Origin: Fibrella aquatilis
Lineage (GTDB): Bacteria > Bacteroidota > Bacteroidia > Cytophagales > Spirosomataceae
DNA: 52,406 nucleotides
NCBI RefSeq assembly: GCF_017353255.1
Contig: NZ_JAFMYU010000037.1
Coordinates: 1-52,406, forward strand
Reading direction: 5' to 3'
The position numbers were made by a program, and so were the translations under genes. This document shows positions 15,864-23,445 of this stretch, piece after piece (the first letter of the stretch is position 1; each line of letters opens with the position of its first letter). Under the pieces are notes generated by a model, which ran no database searches, had not been told where the DNA came from, and was given only the letters and a program-made list of their open reading frames with translations.

Positions 15864-18737
15864 CTACCGACTAAGATATAGATTCCGCTCGGAATAGACC
15901 TTCTGGAAGAAGTCGTCCTGGAGGTCGTCGATGAAGTAGATGCCTTCGCCGGTGGATTTCATTTCGGGGCCGAGTTCCTTATTTACGTTGGGGAACTTGC
16001 TGAAGGAAAACACCGGAATCTTGATCGCGTATCCCTTCTTGACGGGGTTGAACGTGAAGTCCGTCACCTTCGCGCCGAGCATCACTTTCGTGGCGTAGTT
16101 CACGTACGGCTCCTGGTAGGCTTTGCAGATGAACGGCACCGTGCGGCTGGCACGGGGGTTGGCCTCAATCACGTAGACTTTCTCGTCTTTGATGGCAAAC
16201 TGAATATTGATCAACCCCTTGGTTTTCAGCGCTACGGCAATCTTTTTGGTGTACTCCTCAATCTGGGCAATCACGCTTTCACTCAGATCGAACGTGGGTA
16301 GCAGGGCGTAGGAGTCGCCGGAGTGAACACCCGCCGGTTCGATGTGCTCCATGATACCGATGATGTAGACGTTTTCGCCGTCGCAAATAGCGTCGGATTC
16401 GGCTTCGATGGCGTTTTCGAGGAAATGGTCGAGCAGGATGTTGTTGTCGGGAATGTCGCTCAGGATCTTCATCACGTGCTGCTCCAGTTCCGTTTCGTTG
16501 ATCACGATCTTCATGCTCTGCCCACCCAGCACGTAGCTGGGCCGCACTAGCAAGGGGAACCCAAGCTCACGCGATAGCTCAATGGCACTTTCCGACTCGC
16601 GCACCGTGCCGAACTTCGGGTACGGAATATTCAGGTCGCGGAGCATGCCCGAAAACAGGCCCCGGTCTTCGGCCAGGTCAAGGGCCTCCCAACTAGTACC
16701 AATGATTTTGATACCGTAACGAGTCAGCTTTTCGGCCATTTTCAGGGCTGTTTGGCCGCCCAATTGCACAATCACCCCCTCCGGCTGTTCGTGCTGAATG
16801 ATGGCGTGGACGTGCTCCCAGAACACCGGCTCGAAGTACAGCTTGTCGGCAATATCGGGGTCGGTCGAAACAGTTTCGGGATTACAATTAATCATAATCG
16901 TCTCGTAACCAGCCTCTTTGGCTGCTAACACACCGTGTACGCACGAGTAGTCGAACTCGATACCCTGACCAATCCGGTTGGGGCCTGAACCCAGAATAAC
17001 CACCTTTTTCCGGTTGCTCCGCACCGACTCGTTGCCCGGCAGGTCCGATACGGGTTCGGGACGGTCGAGCGTAATGGGCAACTGGTTGTTGAATGTCGAG
17101 TAGTAGTAAGGCGTCTTGGCCTCGAACTCAGCGGCGCAGGTGTCTACACACTTGAACACCCGGCGAATGTTGTGGTCCTGACGGTACTGGTAAATCTTGC
17201 TTTCGCGTACTTGTAGCATATGCGCCAATTGCCGGTCGGCGTAGCCTTTCTGCTTGGCGGTGCGGAGCAGTTCGGGCGGCAGATCGTCGAGGTCGTACTT
17301 TTCAATCTCGCGCTCCAGGTCAATCAGCTCTTCAATCTGTTGCAGAAACCAGGGGTCAATTTTGGTTAGCTTCCGGATGGTACTGAACGACATACCCGCT
17401 TTAAACGCGTCATAAATGTGGAACAGGCGGTTCCAGCTTGGGTGCGCCAGGCTCTGTTTCAGAGCAGCCATGTCGTTCAGCTCGCGGCCATCGGCACCGA
17501 GGCCGTTGCGGCGAATCTCGAGGCTCTGACAAGCTTTTTGCAGGGCTTCCTGGAAGTTCCGGCCAATGCCCATCGCTTCGCCCACCGATTTCATCTGCAA
17601 GCCCAGCGACCGGTCGGCTCCCGGAAACTTGTCGAAATTCCAGCGCGGCACCTTCACGATTACGTAGTCGATGGCTGGCTCGAAAAACGCCGACGTGGTG
17701 CCCGTGATGGGGTTCATCAGCTCGTCAAGGTTATAGCCGATGGCCATTTTGGCGGCAATCTTGGCAATGGGATAGCCCGTAGCTTTCGACGCCAGCGCCG
17801 ACGACCGGCTCACCCGCGGATTCACCTCAATGACAATGATATCGTCGGTTTCGGGGTTTACCGAAAACTGGATGTTACACCCCCCCGCAAACTGCCCGAT
17901 GCCGGTCATCACCCGGATGGCCAGGTCGCGCATTTTTTGGTAGAGCGTGTCGGGCAGGGTCATGGCCGGCGCCACCGTGATGGAGTCGCCGGTATGGATG
18001 CCCATCGGGTCGAAGTTCTCGATAGAGCAGATGATGATAAAATTGGCGTTGTTATCGCGCAGCAGTTCCAGCTCGTATTCTTTCCAGCCGCTCACGCTCT
18101 GCTCTACCAGCACCTCATGCACGGGCGAGGCGTGGAGGCCCGCCGTAAGGGCTTTGTCGAACTCGTCGGCGGTGTTCACAAACCCGCCGCCGGTGCCTCC
18201 CAGCGTATAGGAAGGCCGAATAACGAGCGGAAAGCCAATTTCCTGGGCAATTTCTTTACCTTCCAGAAACGACCGGGCGGTGCGGCCTTTGCAGACGCCC
18301 GCACCCAGTTCGAGCATCAGCAGCCTGAATTTCTCGCGGTCTTCGGTGGTCTCAATAGCCTTAATGTCTACCCCGATGATCTTTACCCCGTATTTTTTCC
18401 AGACACCCGCCTTGTCGCAGTCTATAGCGAGGTTAAGGGCAGTTTGCCCGCCCATTGTGGGCAGCACCGCGTCGATGGGTTTGCCCATAGCCTGGTGCTT
18501 TTCCAGAATCTCGACGATGGATTTTTTCTCCAGCGGCTTCAGGTACACGTAGTCGGCGTTGATCGGGTCGGTCATGATCGTGGCCGGATTGGAGTTGATC
18601 AGCGACACTTCGATGCCCTCGTCACGGATGGAGCGCGCCGCCTGCGAACCGGCATAGTCAAACTCACACGCCTGCCCAATCACAATAGGGCCTGAACCAA
18701 TAATAAGTACCGAGCGAATGGAGGAATTCTTGGGCAT
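15864..18737 (-). CDS. carB: Carbamoyl-phosphate synthase large subunit, form without MGS regulatory domain
   Basis: Makes carbamoyl phosphate from ammonia (delivered by CarA), bicarbonate and two ATP, for pyrimidine and arginine synthesis. The 957-residue protein has two ATP-grasp halves: the first starts VLIIGSGPIVIGQACEFDY, the second VVILGSGPNRIGQGIEFDYS (from about residue 530). It ends NLYLSR after the KSTGEGIYFIDDL segment, so the ~120-residue MGS-like allosteric domain of E. coli CarB (1,073 residues) is absent; from memory this is usual in Bacteroidota. The ATG at 18737 is chosen because it opens the conserved N-terminus; the upstream frame is repeat sequence. The last ~38 bp use AT-richer codons than the rest, consistent with replacement during island insertion. 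carA is not in the window. Confidence 0.95.
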   Translation of the reverse strand: MPKNSSIRSVLIIGSGPIVIGQACEFDYAGSQAARSIRDEGIEVSLINSNPATIMTDPINADYVYLKPLEKKSIVEILEKHQAMGKPIDAVLPTMGGQTALNLAIDCDKAGVWKKYGVKIIGVDIKAIETTEDREKFRLLMLELGAGVCKGRTARSFLEGKEIAQEIGFPLVIRPSYTLGGTGGGFVNTADEFDKALTAGLHASPVHEVLVEQSVSGWKEYELELLRDNNANFIIICSIENFDPMGIHTGDSITVAPAMTLPDTLYQKMRDLAIRVMTGIGQFAGGCNIQFSVNPETDDIIVIEVNPRVSRSSALASKATGYPIAKIAAKMAIGYNLDELMNPITGTTSAFFEPAIDYVIVKVPRWNFDKFPGADRSLGLQMKSVGEAMGIGRNFQEALQKACQSLEIRRNGLGADGRELNDMAALKQSLAHPSWNRLFHIYDAFKAGMSFSTIRKLTKIDPWFLQQIEELIDLEREIEKYDLDDLPPELLRTAKQKGYADRQLAHMLQVRESKIYQYRQDHNIRRVFKCVDTCAAEFEAKTPYYYSTFNNQLPITLDRPEPVSDLPGNESVRSNRKKVVILGSGPNRIGQGIEFDYSCVHGVLAAKEAGYETIMINCNPETVSTDPDIADKLYFEPVFWEHVHAIIQHEQPEGVIVQLGGQTALKMAEKLTRYGIKIIGTSWEALDLAEDRGLFSGMLRDLNIPYPKFGTVRESESAIELSRELGFPLLVRPSYVLGGQSMKIVINETELEQHVMKILSDIPDNNILLDHFLENAIEAESDAICDGENVYIIGIMEHIEPAGVHSGDSYALLPTFDLSESVIAQIEEYTKKIAVALKTKGLINIQFAIKDEKVYVIEANPRASRTVPFICKAYQEPYVNYATKVMLGAKVTDFTFNPVKKGYAIKIPVFSFSKFPNVNKELGPEMKSTGEGIYFIDDLQDDFFQKVYSERNLYLSR

Positions 18738-18749
18738 GATGGAGGAGAA

Positions 18750-18785
18750 ACAATGTACAATGAACAATGTATAATGTACAATGAT
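18750..18785. repeat. Single arm of the ACAATGTAC repeat family
   Basis: ACAATGTACAATGAAC-type sequence, matching the arm of the 3311-3421 hairpin, but with no complementary arm nearby. It sits 12 bp upstream of the carB ATG in the orientation seen for start-proximal arms. Confidence 0.75.
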
Positions 18786-18870
18786 GATCGCCCAGCCGGG
18801 TTGGCGTATGGGCAAAAATCCCGCAAAAGTACGGGCTAACGCCGGGATATGCCGTAGATGAGCCGGAAAA

Positions 18871-18919
18871 AATAGGGTCGCCTGTCCCGTATGCTACACG
18901 GGCGACTAAAAAGTCGCCC
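18871..18919 (-). terminator. Candidate terminator with an overlapping alternative hairpin
   Basis: On the minus strand GGGCGACT-TTTT-AGTCGCCC (18919-18900) is a perfect 8-bp hairpin. Its 3' arm can instead pair downstream: CCCGT/ACGGG with outer GTCG/CGAC, followed by CCTATTTTTT. The second structure is terminator-like, so the two are mutually exclusive. It is most simply the terminator of the upstream PLD/J gene; a carB leader attenuator is possible. Confidence 0.4.
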
Positions 18920-18951
18920 ATCGGAGAAGGGGGTGTGATGCACTGCGGGTC

Positions 18952-19025
18952 GCCAGGCTAAAGCCGTGGCGTTCAACCATCCGGGCCTTCGCCAAGCTAA
19001 AGCATGGCGCTAAGCCATCCGGGCC
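18952..19025. repeat. Two-copy tandem repeat, REP-like
   Basis: GCCAGGCTAAAGCCGTGGCG... (18952-18987) and GCCAAGCTAAAGCATGGCGC... (18991-19025) are about 36-bp near-copies, both ending CATCCGGGCC. Each copy has internal dyad symmetry (GGCTAAAGC/GCGTTCAACC-like), resembling short dispersed REP-type repeats. Confidence 0.65.
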
Positions 19026-19091
19026 GGGATGCCGCAGGCGTAGCTTCGCGGCCATGTAGTGCTTGAGCTGGGATGAGTTGATGCAAACGCG

Positions 19092-20441
19092 TTAGGCCGT
19101 TTCCAATGCCTGCAACTGTTGGGTCAATTGCTGCCGCGTCTCCTCAAAATAAACACCCCAATCGGCTAACTGACTGATTGTCTGATACGTCTCCGATTGT
19201 TGAAGTACTTGTACCGTCGTTTGCAGGTGAGTGGCAAGTGCCTGTAACCGCGTCCGCTCGTGTTTTAGCAGTGCTTTTTCCGTCACGGTCTCGGAGCGGG
19301 GCACGAACGTTTCGCCCCGTTCGAGGGTGGACAGAATCTCGTTGACGCGGGTCAGGTCGTTGCGGTCGTTGGCGGCTTTGAGTTCGGCAAAAAGAGTTTC
19401 GGCCTGCTGTTTCAGGGCCTCAGAAACCACGTCGGGGTGGCAAAGCTGGGCGGCTTTGCGGAAATTGCGTTTAAGGTCGCGCTGTTCATCGGGCGATAGC
19501 TCGAAGCGGGGTTGCTGCCGGGTTTCGGTGTATTGCTGATTGTAGTGTGCGTAGTCCGTTTCGGCTTCGGCCTGCTCGTCGAGAGTGACGGCCTGCGCCC
19601 GACGATGACGTAATAAGCTCAGAATCAGATCGCCCAGCCAGAGCGAATGTTGTACGCTGAACTCGTGCAGCGTTTTTTCAATGTCGGCTTTTTCGGCTTC
19701 GAGGGCCTGCACCTGCAATTCCAGAATGCGGATTTCAATTTTCAGGGCACTGAGTTCCACATCGACGTAGGCCGTGAGGGCGGAATGTGCCTTGCCAAAT
19801 ACCTCGATCTTGCCCACGGCCTCAGCAAACTGCCCGCGTTGGAGCAGAGCCACAAGCTGTTCCAGGTCGTCGGTGAGGTGCTGTTGGGCCAGCTTGTCGA
19901 GGTGTGGGCCAAGCTCATCGGTTTCATCGAGGGCGATGAGCGTTTTAATGAGGTCGAGGCGTTTGAGCACCTTGCCCAGATCGAGCGGGGTTTTGCCGGG
20001 CGCGGGGGCGTAGCGGTCGCGCAGTTGCTGGAACTCGGCTACAAACTGCTGGGCCAACGGTTCGGCCTCGGTCGAGATCGTGACGTTTTCGTGGTTCTGC
20101 CGCGCTTTGTAGCTCCAGTTAAAGGACCCGGTAATGACCGTATGCCCGTCGATGACGCAGAATTTGTTGTGCATGAAATTACGTTTTTCACCGCCAACAA
20201 TACCGATGTACCCACCGCGTTTTCTCAATTCATCAAAGTTTAAGCCATCGGCTCTAAAGTTGGTTCCATCACTGGAAATAAGCAGATTCACTGATACACC
20301 CTGATTTGCTAACTTGCACAGTACCTGAAAGATTTCACGATCTGTAAACCACGCAATAGCTATATCAATACGTTCTTTAGCGTTTTCTAATTCGGATAGA
20401 ATTGTTTCATGGATTCGTGTGAAATGTGCAGTAGTTTGCAT
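19092..20441 (-). CDS. Phospholipase D-like (HKD) protein with C-terminal J-domain-like HPD segment
   Basis: A 449-residue soluble protein. Residues ~5-130 form a PLD-like domain with one HKD motif, HNKFCVIDG...GSFNWS (His91, Lys93, Asp98 counting from the ATG at 20441), so activity would need a dimer. Single-HKD proteins are often nucleases or lipid hydrolases. A long helical, coiled-coil-rich middle follows (LKIEIRILELQVQALEAEK). At ~315-370 is a J-domain-like segment, LKRNFRKAAQLCHPDV with an intact HPD tripeptide (335-337), then more coiled coil. A GTG two codons upstream is the alternative start. Upstream on the same strand are two AT-rich unknown genes. The fusion suggests chaperone recruitment to the PLD domain; this is inference. 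Confidence 0.8.
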   Translation of the reverse strand: MQTTAHFTRIHETILSELENAKERIDIAIAWFTDREIFQVLCKLANQGVSVNLLISSDGTNFRADGLNFDELRKRGGYIGIVGGEKRNFMHNKFCVIDGHTVITGSFNWSYKARQNHENVTISTEAEPLAQQFVAEFQQLRDRYAPAPGKTPLDLGKVLKRLDLIKTLIALDETDELGPHLDKLAQQHLTDDLEQLVALLQRGQFAEAVGKIEVFGKAHSALTAYVDVELSALKIEIRILELQVQALEAEKADIEKTLHEFSVQHSLWLGDLILSLLRHRRAQAVTLDEQAEAETDYAHYNQQYTETRQQPRFELSPDEQRDLKRNFRKAAQLCHPDVVSEALKQQAETLFAELKAANDRNDLTRVNEILSTLERGETFVPRSETVTEKALLKHERTRLQALATHLQTTVQVLQQSETYQTISQLADWGVYFEETRQQLTQQLQALETA

Positions 20442-20500
20442 AGTCACTATATTTTCAAAGTATTGCGGCGAACAAAATCAGCTTACAAATTGACATAAAA

Positions 20501-20806
20501 TCAAGAAAAATAGCCCGTAGTGAGTTGTTGATAAAACAATTTGTCAATAGGAAAAAAGGGATCTTTACAAGACTTAATTAAAGATACGATTGTATCTGAA
20601 TGTTTTCGCAACTCACCGTATACCAACTCATCGTTAAAGTAGTCGCAGCCTAAACCAATGATAACTTTAGCGTTGATATCTAACAGCTTATACTCAAATC
20701 CATCATAGCTTGCATTTGGAGAGCTGAATCCATATGAAGCTTTGTATCCTGTAATAGGGCAAAAGTCAAACCCAATACCCGAACCGTTATTATTAAGAAT
20801 TCCCAT
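20501..20806 (-). CDS. Hypothetical protein, 101 residues
   Basis: Not recognised. A small soluble protein with no signal or membrane segment (opening MGILNNNGSGIGFDFCPITG). AT-rich relative to flanking genes. It begins 3 bp after the stop of the 185-residue gene upstream and ends 59 bp before the PLD/J gene, so the three are likely one transcript. Confidence 0.6.
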   Translation of the reverse strand: MGILNNNGSGIGFDFCPITGYKASYGFSSPNASYDGFEYKLLDINAKVIIGLGCDYFNDELVYGELRKHSDTIVSLIKSCKDPFFPIDKLFYQQLTTGYFS

Positions 20807-20809
20807 TTT

Positions 20810-21367
20810 TTAATTCGTTTGAAGATTATAACAGTTGTACTTGACAATCAATTCGTTTGTTATTGGATTAGACATTAGTTTATTTCTCATTTTTTCTAGA
20901 TTTGTTCTATGATTCAATAATGCTTCGTCTATTCTATCCAGATAATCTGGAAACCTATCTTGTATCTCTTTCCACCTTAAATGCAGATTGGGTGATTGAT
21001 CTAACCTTCTCCTGTAATGGTAAAATAAGTAATAAAGATTATGCATTTTCATTTGGTCAGTATACATATCTATTTTCGCTTTGATTTCATTTTCTTCATA
21101 TTGACTGAGAGATTCTCCATATTCTCTAACTGTAGGCCATTTATTCGTTTTCAGCCACCGACTCTCAAATTCTCCATTCGAATGAATTGCATGTAGCAAT
21201 CTCTCCGTTGACAAAGCTAGTAATCCTATACTATCATTTATTTCATTTTGCATAATTGTATATTTCGACAACAGCTTATTCGTCAGCGCCAGTTGGTTTG
21301 AGACGCGTGCTAAGGCGGGAAATTGGGATGTGGTGACGAGGGCGGTGGACGGATTTTCGGGGGTCAT
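20810..21367 (-). CDS. Hypothetical helical protein, probable chimera
   Basis: A 185-residue, mostly helical soluble protein of unknown function. The first ~33 residues include FPALARVSNQLALTNKLLSK, a short N-terminal helix motif I recall at the front of varied Cytophagales proteins with unrelated C-terminal parts. This N-terminal coding stretch (21290-21367) is GC-rich, whereas the rest is AT-rich like the 101-residue gene that follows 3 bp later. That break suggests the body was acquired and joined to a host leader segment. An internal ATG (in YTIMQNEIN) could be the start of an ancestral shorter protein. Confidence 0.6.
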   Translation of the reverse strand: MTPENPSTALVTTSQFPALARVSNQLALTNKLLSKYTIMQNEINDSIGLLALSTERLLHAIHSNGEFESRWLKTNKWPTVREYGESLSQYEENEIKAKIDMYTDQMKMHNLYYLFYHYRRRLDQSPNLHLRWKEIQDRFPDYLDRIDEALLNHRTNLEKMRNKLMSNPITNELIVKYNCYNLQTN

Positions 21368-21386
21368 TGGCGGGGATTATTAACGA

Positions 21387-21614
21387 TCAGGCGACCTGCA
21401 AACGGGTGCGGCGTTCACTGTCGGCGGCAAAGGCCAACGCCGCCTGAATGTGCGCTATTGTCAGTTCTGGGAAGTCGTCCAGGATGTCTTCGTTGGTCAT
21501 ACCTGATGCCAGCCAGCCTAAAATATCCTGTACGGCAATGCGGGTGCCGATTATGCACGGTTTGCCAAACCGGATAGCCGCGTTGAGGCTAATGTATTGT
21601 TGATAATTGGTCAT
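21387..21614 (-). CDS. DUF433-family protein, antitoxin-like
   Basis: A 75-residue DUF433 protein. The family core is visible: YISLNAAIRFGKPCIIGTRI, VQDILGWLASGMTNEDILDDFPELT, and IQAALAFAADSE. DUF433 proteins are winged-helix-like and often accompany a PIN/DUF5615 toxin, as VapB-type antitoxins. No toxin gene is adjacent here. The ATG at 21614 is chosen because the conserved domain begins directly after it; an upstream ATG at 21647 would add eleven unconserved residues. Confidence 0.82.
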   Translation of the reverse strand: MTNYQQYISLNAAIRFGKPCIIGTRIAVQDILGWLASGMTNEDILDDFPELTIAHIQAALAFAADSERRTRLQVA

Positions 21615-21690
21615 AGGTATGATAGGTCGGTAGGGGTTTTCACACATCAGGTCGTTGAGGTGAGCAGTTCGTTTATAGATGTTGTTTTCA

Positions 21691-21888
21691 TTAGCGACCC
21701 AATGCCTTAAAAATAGACTCCCGGCTTACGGGCTGGCTTCGTTCGGCTTCCTGCATCAGCAGACCCATATCAATATCTTCTTTGTCATCGTCAGCAATGA
21801 CTGTAGCAGCAATGTGCATCCGCTCCAATAAAGCTGATAACAGTCCGAATTCGGCTTCATCTTTTGGAGTAATCAATAGTGACTGCAT
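21691..21888 (-). CDS. Small antitoxin-like protein
   Basis: A 65-residue acidic protein (LLITPKDEAEFGLLSALLER, then DDDKEDIDMGLLMQEAERSQ, ending VSRESIFKALGR). Layout and C-terminal SRESIFKAL resemble small Bacteroidota antitoxin components that precede RelE/HigB-type toxins. No toxin follows: the next gene downstream is DUF433. It could be an orphan antitoxin. Identification is by pattern only. Confidence 0.55.
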   Translation of the reverse strand: MQSLLITPKDEAEFGLLSALLERMHIAATVIADDDKEDIDMGLLMQEAERSQPVSRESIFKALGR

Positions 21889-21990
21889 AACTGGTGTTGG
21901 TTGACAGAATGAAGTTACACCTTTCCCGGTAAACCAGGCTTACGCCACGGCAAAACCCTATCCCACCCTCCCTTTTCGTAACTTGCCCCT

Positions 21991-23151
21991 ATGTCTCGAA
22001 AACCCCTTTCTGGCCCGCTGGTGGGCCTGCGCGTGCTGGATCTTACGCGCCTGTTGCCCGGTCCGCTGGGGACTATGATGATGGCCGATATGGGTGCCGA
22101 AGTGCTTAAAATAGAGAACCCCAATAGCCCCGACTATGTGCGTATGTTTCCGCCGTATCAGAACGGCGAGTCGCTGAATTACATCGCCTACAACAGGTCG
22201 AAGAAAAGCGTGCTGCTGAACTATACTATACCTGAAGGCCGCGAAACGCTGCTGAAACTGGCCGAAACCGCCGACGTGCTGGTGGAGCAGTTCCGGCCCG
22301 GCCACATGGACCGGCTGGGGCTGGGCTACATGGCGGTGCACGAACGCAACCCCCGGCTGGTCTACGTGTCGGTAACGGGCTACGGGCAAACGGGTCCCTA
22401 CGCGCACCTGGCGGGACATGACCTCAACTACCTCGGCGTGGCGGGCGTACTGGGGCTGACGGGCGAACCAGACGAAGCTCCCGTAGTGCCCGGTGTGCAG
22501 CTCGCCGATATTGCCGGTGGGTCATACGGCTGCGTGATGGCTACGCTGGCCGCCATCTACGCCCGCGAACGCACGGGCGAGGGGCAACACGTGGATGTAT
22601 CCATGACCGACTGCGTGATGCCGCTACTGTCGGTGGCCTATGCGCTGCACGAGGGTGGGCAGAAGCCCGTCAGGGGAGAGATGCCGCTGTCGGGTGGGCA
22701 ACCGAATTATGGGGTGTACCGTTGCGCCGACGAAGCCGATGGCCTACCCCGCTACGTGGCGCTCGGTACGCTGGAACCCAAGTTCTGGCAGAAGTTCTGC
22801 ACGGTGGTGGGTCAGCCCGACTGGCTCAAGTTTATCATGCCCCAGTCACCTACGCAACGCGCTGATTATAAAGCAACTATTCAACAATTAGTACAGCAGC
22901 GCACCCAGGCCGAGTGGGTAACGTTGGGCACAGAACACGACCTGCTCATTACGCCCGTAAACATGCTCGACGACCTGGCCGCCGACCCGCACCTGCTGGC
23001 TCGACAGATGATTTCTACTCAGGAACACCCCGTAGCAGGAGCCGTAAGGTCGGTAGGAGTGCCGCTGAAATTCTCTGCTACGCCCGCCCAACCTGCCTGG
23101 CCCGCTCCCCAATTAGGACAGGATACAGGCGATGTACTCACGGGGATTTAG
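21991..23151 (+). CDS. CaiB/BaiF-family CoA transferase (alpha-methylacyl-CoA racemase-like)
   Basis: Family III CoA transferases move CoA between carboxylic acids, or epimerise 2-methylacyl-CoA. The 386-residue protein starts PLVGLRVLDLTRLLPGPLG, followed by DMGAEVLKIENP, NRSKKSVLLN, VLVEQFRPGHMDRLGLGY and YVSVTGYGQTGPYAH. The catalytic Asp lies in LAGHDLNYLGVAGVL. Then comes PGVQLADIAGGSYGCVMATLAAI. The spacing around the Asp and absence of a transferase-specific Gly-loop make racemase or transferase equally possible. Monocistronic by position. Confidence 0.88.
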   Translation: MSRKPLSGPLVGLRVLDLTRLLPGPLGTMMMADMGAEVLKIENPNSPDYVRMFPPYQNGESLNYIAYNRSKKSVLLNYTIPEGRETLLKLAETADVLVEQFRPGHMDRLGLGYMAVHERNPRLVYVSVTGYGQTGPYAHLAGHDLNYLGVAGVLGLTGEPDEAPVVPGVQLADIAGGSYGCVMATLAAIYARERTGEGQHVDVSMTDCVMPLLSVAYALHEGGQKPVRGEMPLSGGQPNYGVYRCADEADGLPRYVALGTLEPKFWQKFCTVVGQPDWLKFIMPQSPTQRADYKATIQQLVQQRTQAEWVTLGTEHDLLITPVNMLDDLAADPHLLARQMISTQEHPVAGAVRSVGVPLKFSATPAQPAWPAPQLGQDTGDVLTGI

Positions 23152-23445
23152 TAAACTGAAGAGCAACAAAACACGGGTTTATCATGTGACAGTTGCGCCA
23201 TTGGAACGTCAAAAAAGCAGATACCCAACCAACTTGATATAGTAGCTGGAGGTTGCCAGTAGGGCAATTATCTGGCATGATTTATGAGGTCCGGCCCTGA
23301 CTTTGCCGTCTAGTATACAGGTCAGCGTTTCGGTGCGTAAAAACACCCATTGAACTGGTTTAAATCAGGATTACCCGGGGGCAGTGTACGCACAGTAATG
23401 TTGGCATGAATTTAGTCAAGGTAGGGTATAAGGAAATCCAACTGC
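23152..23445. other. 294-bp intergenic region, nothing recognised
   Basis: No gene, repeat of the hairpin family, or clear terminator seen. It must contain the promoter of the T9SS type B gene at 23446. Confidence 0.5.

Larger units (their letters stand above)
11210..15977. mobile_element. Accessory island (dcm, GHKL-nuclease, vsr) flanked by direct copies of the carB 3' end
   Basis: The segment between the two carB 3'-end copies (11210-11323 and 15864-15977, same orientation) holds exactly three genes: dcm, a GHKL ATPase fused to a nuclease domain, and vsr. The island is visibly AT-richer than its flanks, most strongly in the GHKL gene. No integrase, recombinase, transposase or IS end is present. 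Direct duplications of about 100 bp flanking restriction-modification genes match the published concept of insertion with long target duplication (Kobayashi group). Boundaries are well defined by the repeats; the mechanism is inferred. Confidence 0.75.
18738..19091. other. 354-bp intergenic region upstream of carB
   Basis: No plausible gene. It contains a single ACAATGTAC-type arm next to the carB start, two U-tract hairpins readable on the minus strand (around 18815-18831 and 18871-18907), a small perfect hairpin (18900-18919), and a two-copy tandem repeat (18952-19025). It separates the 3' end of the PLD/J-domain gene from carB. Confidence 0.7.

Noticed and set aside
17418-18695. Long open frame on the plus strand inside carB (about 425 codons)
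   Set aside because: Antisense to a strongly conserved gene in GC-rich DNA; translation has no recognisable domain.
15864-18737. CarB truncated by the island
   Set aside because: Both 3'-end copies end at NLYLSR with a stop, and lack of the MGS domain is usual in this phylum, so the gene is intact.
23152-23445. Riboswitch or small RNA in the 294-bp gap
   Set aside because: No conserved structural motif or terminator was recognisable by eye.
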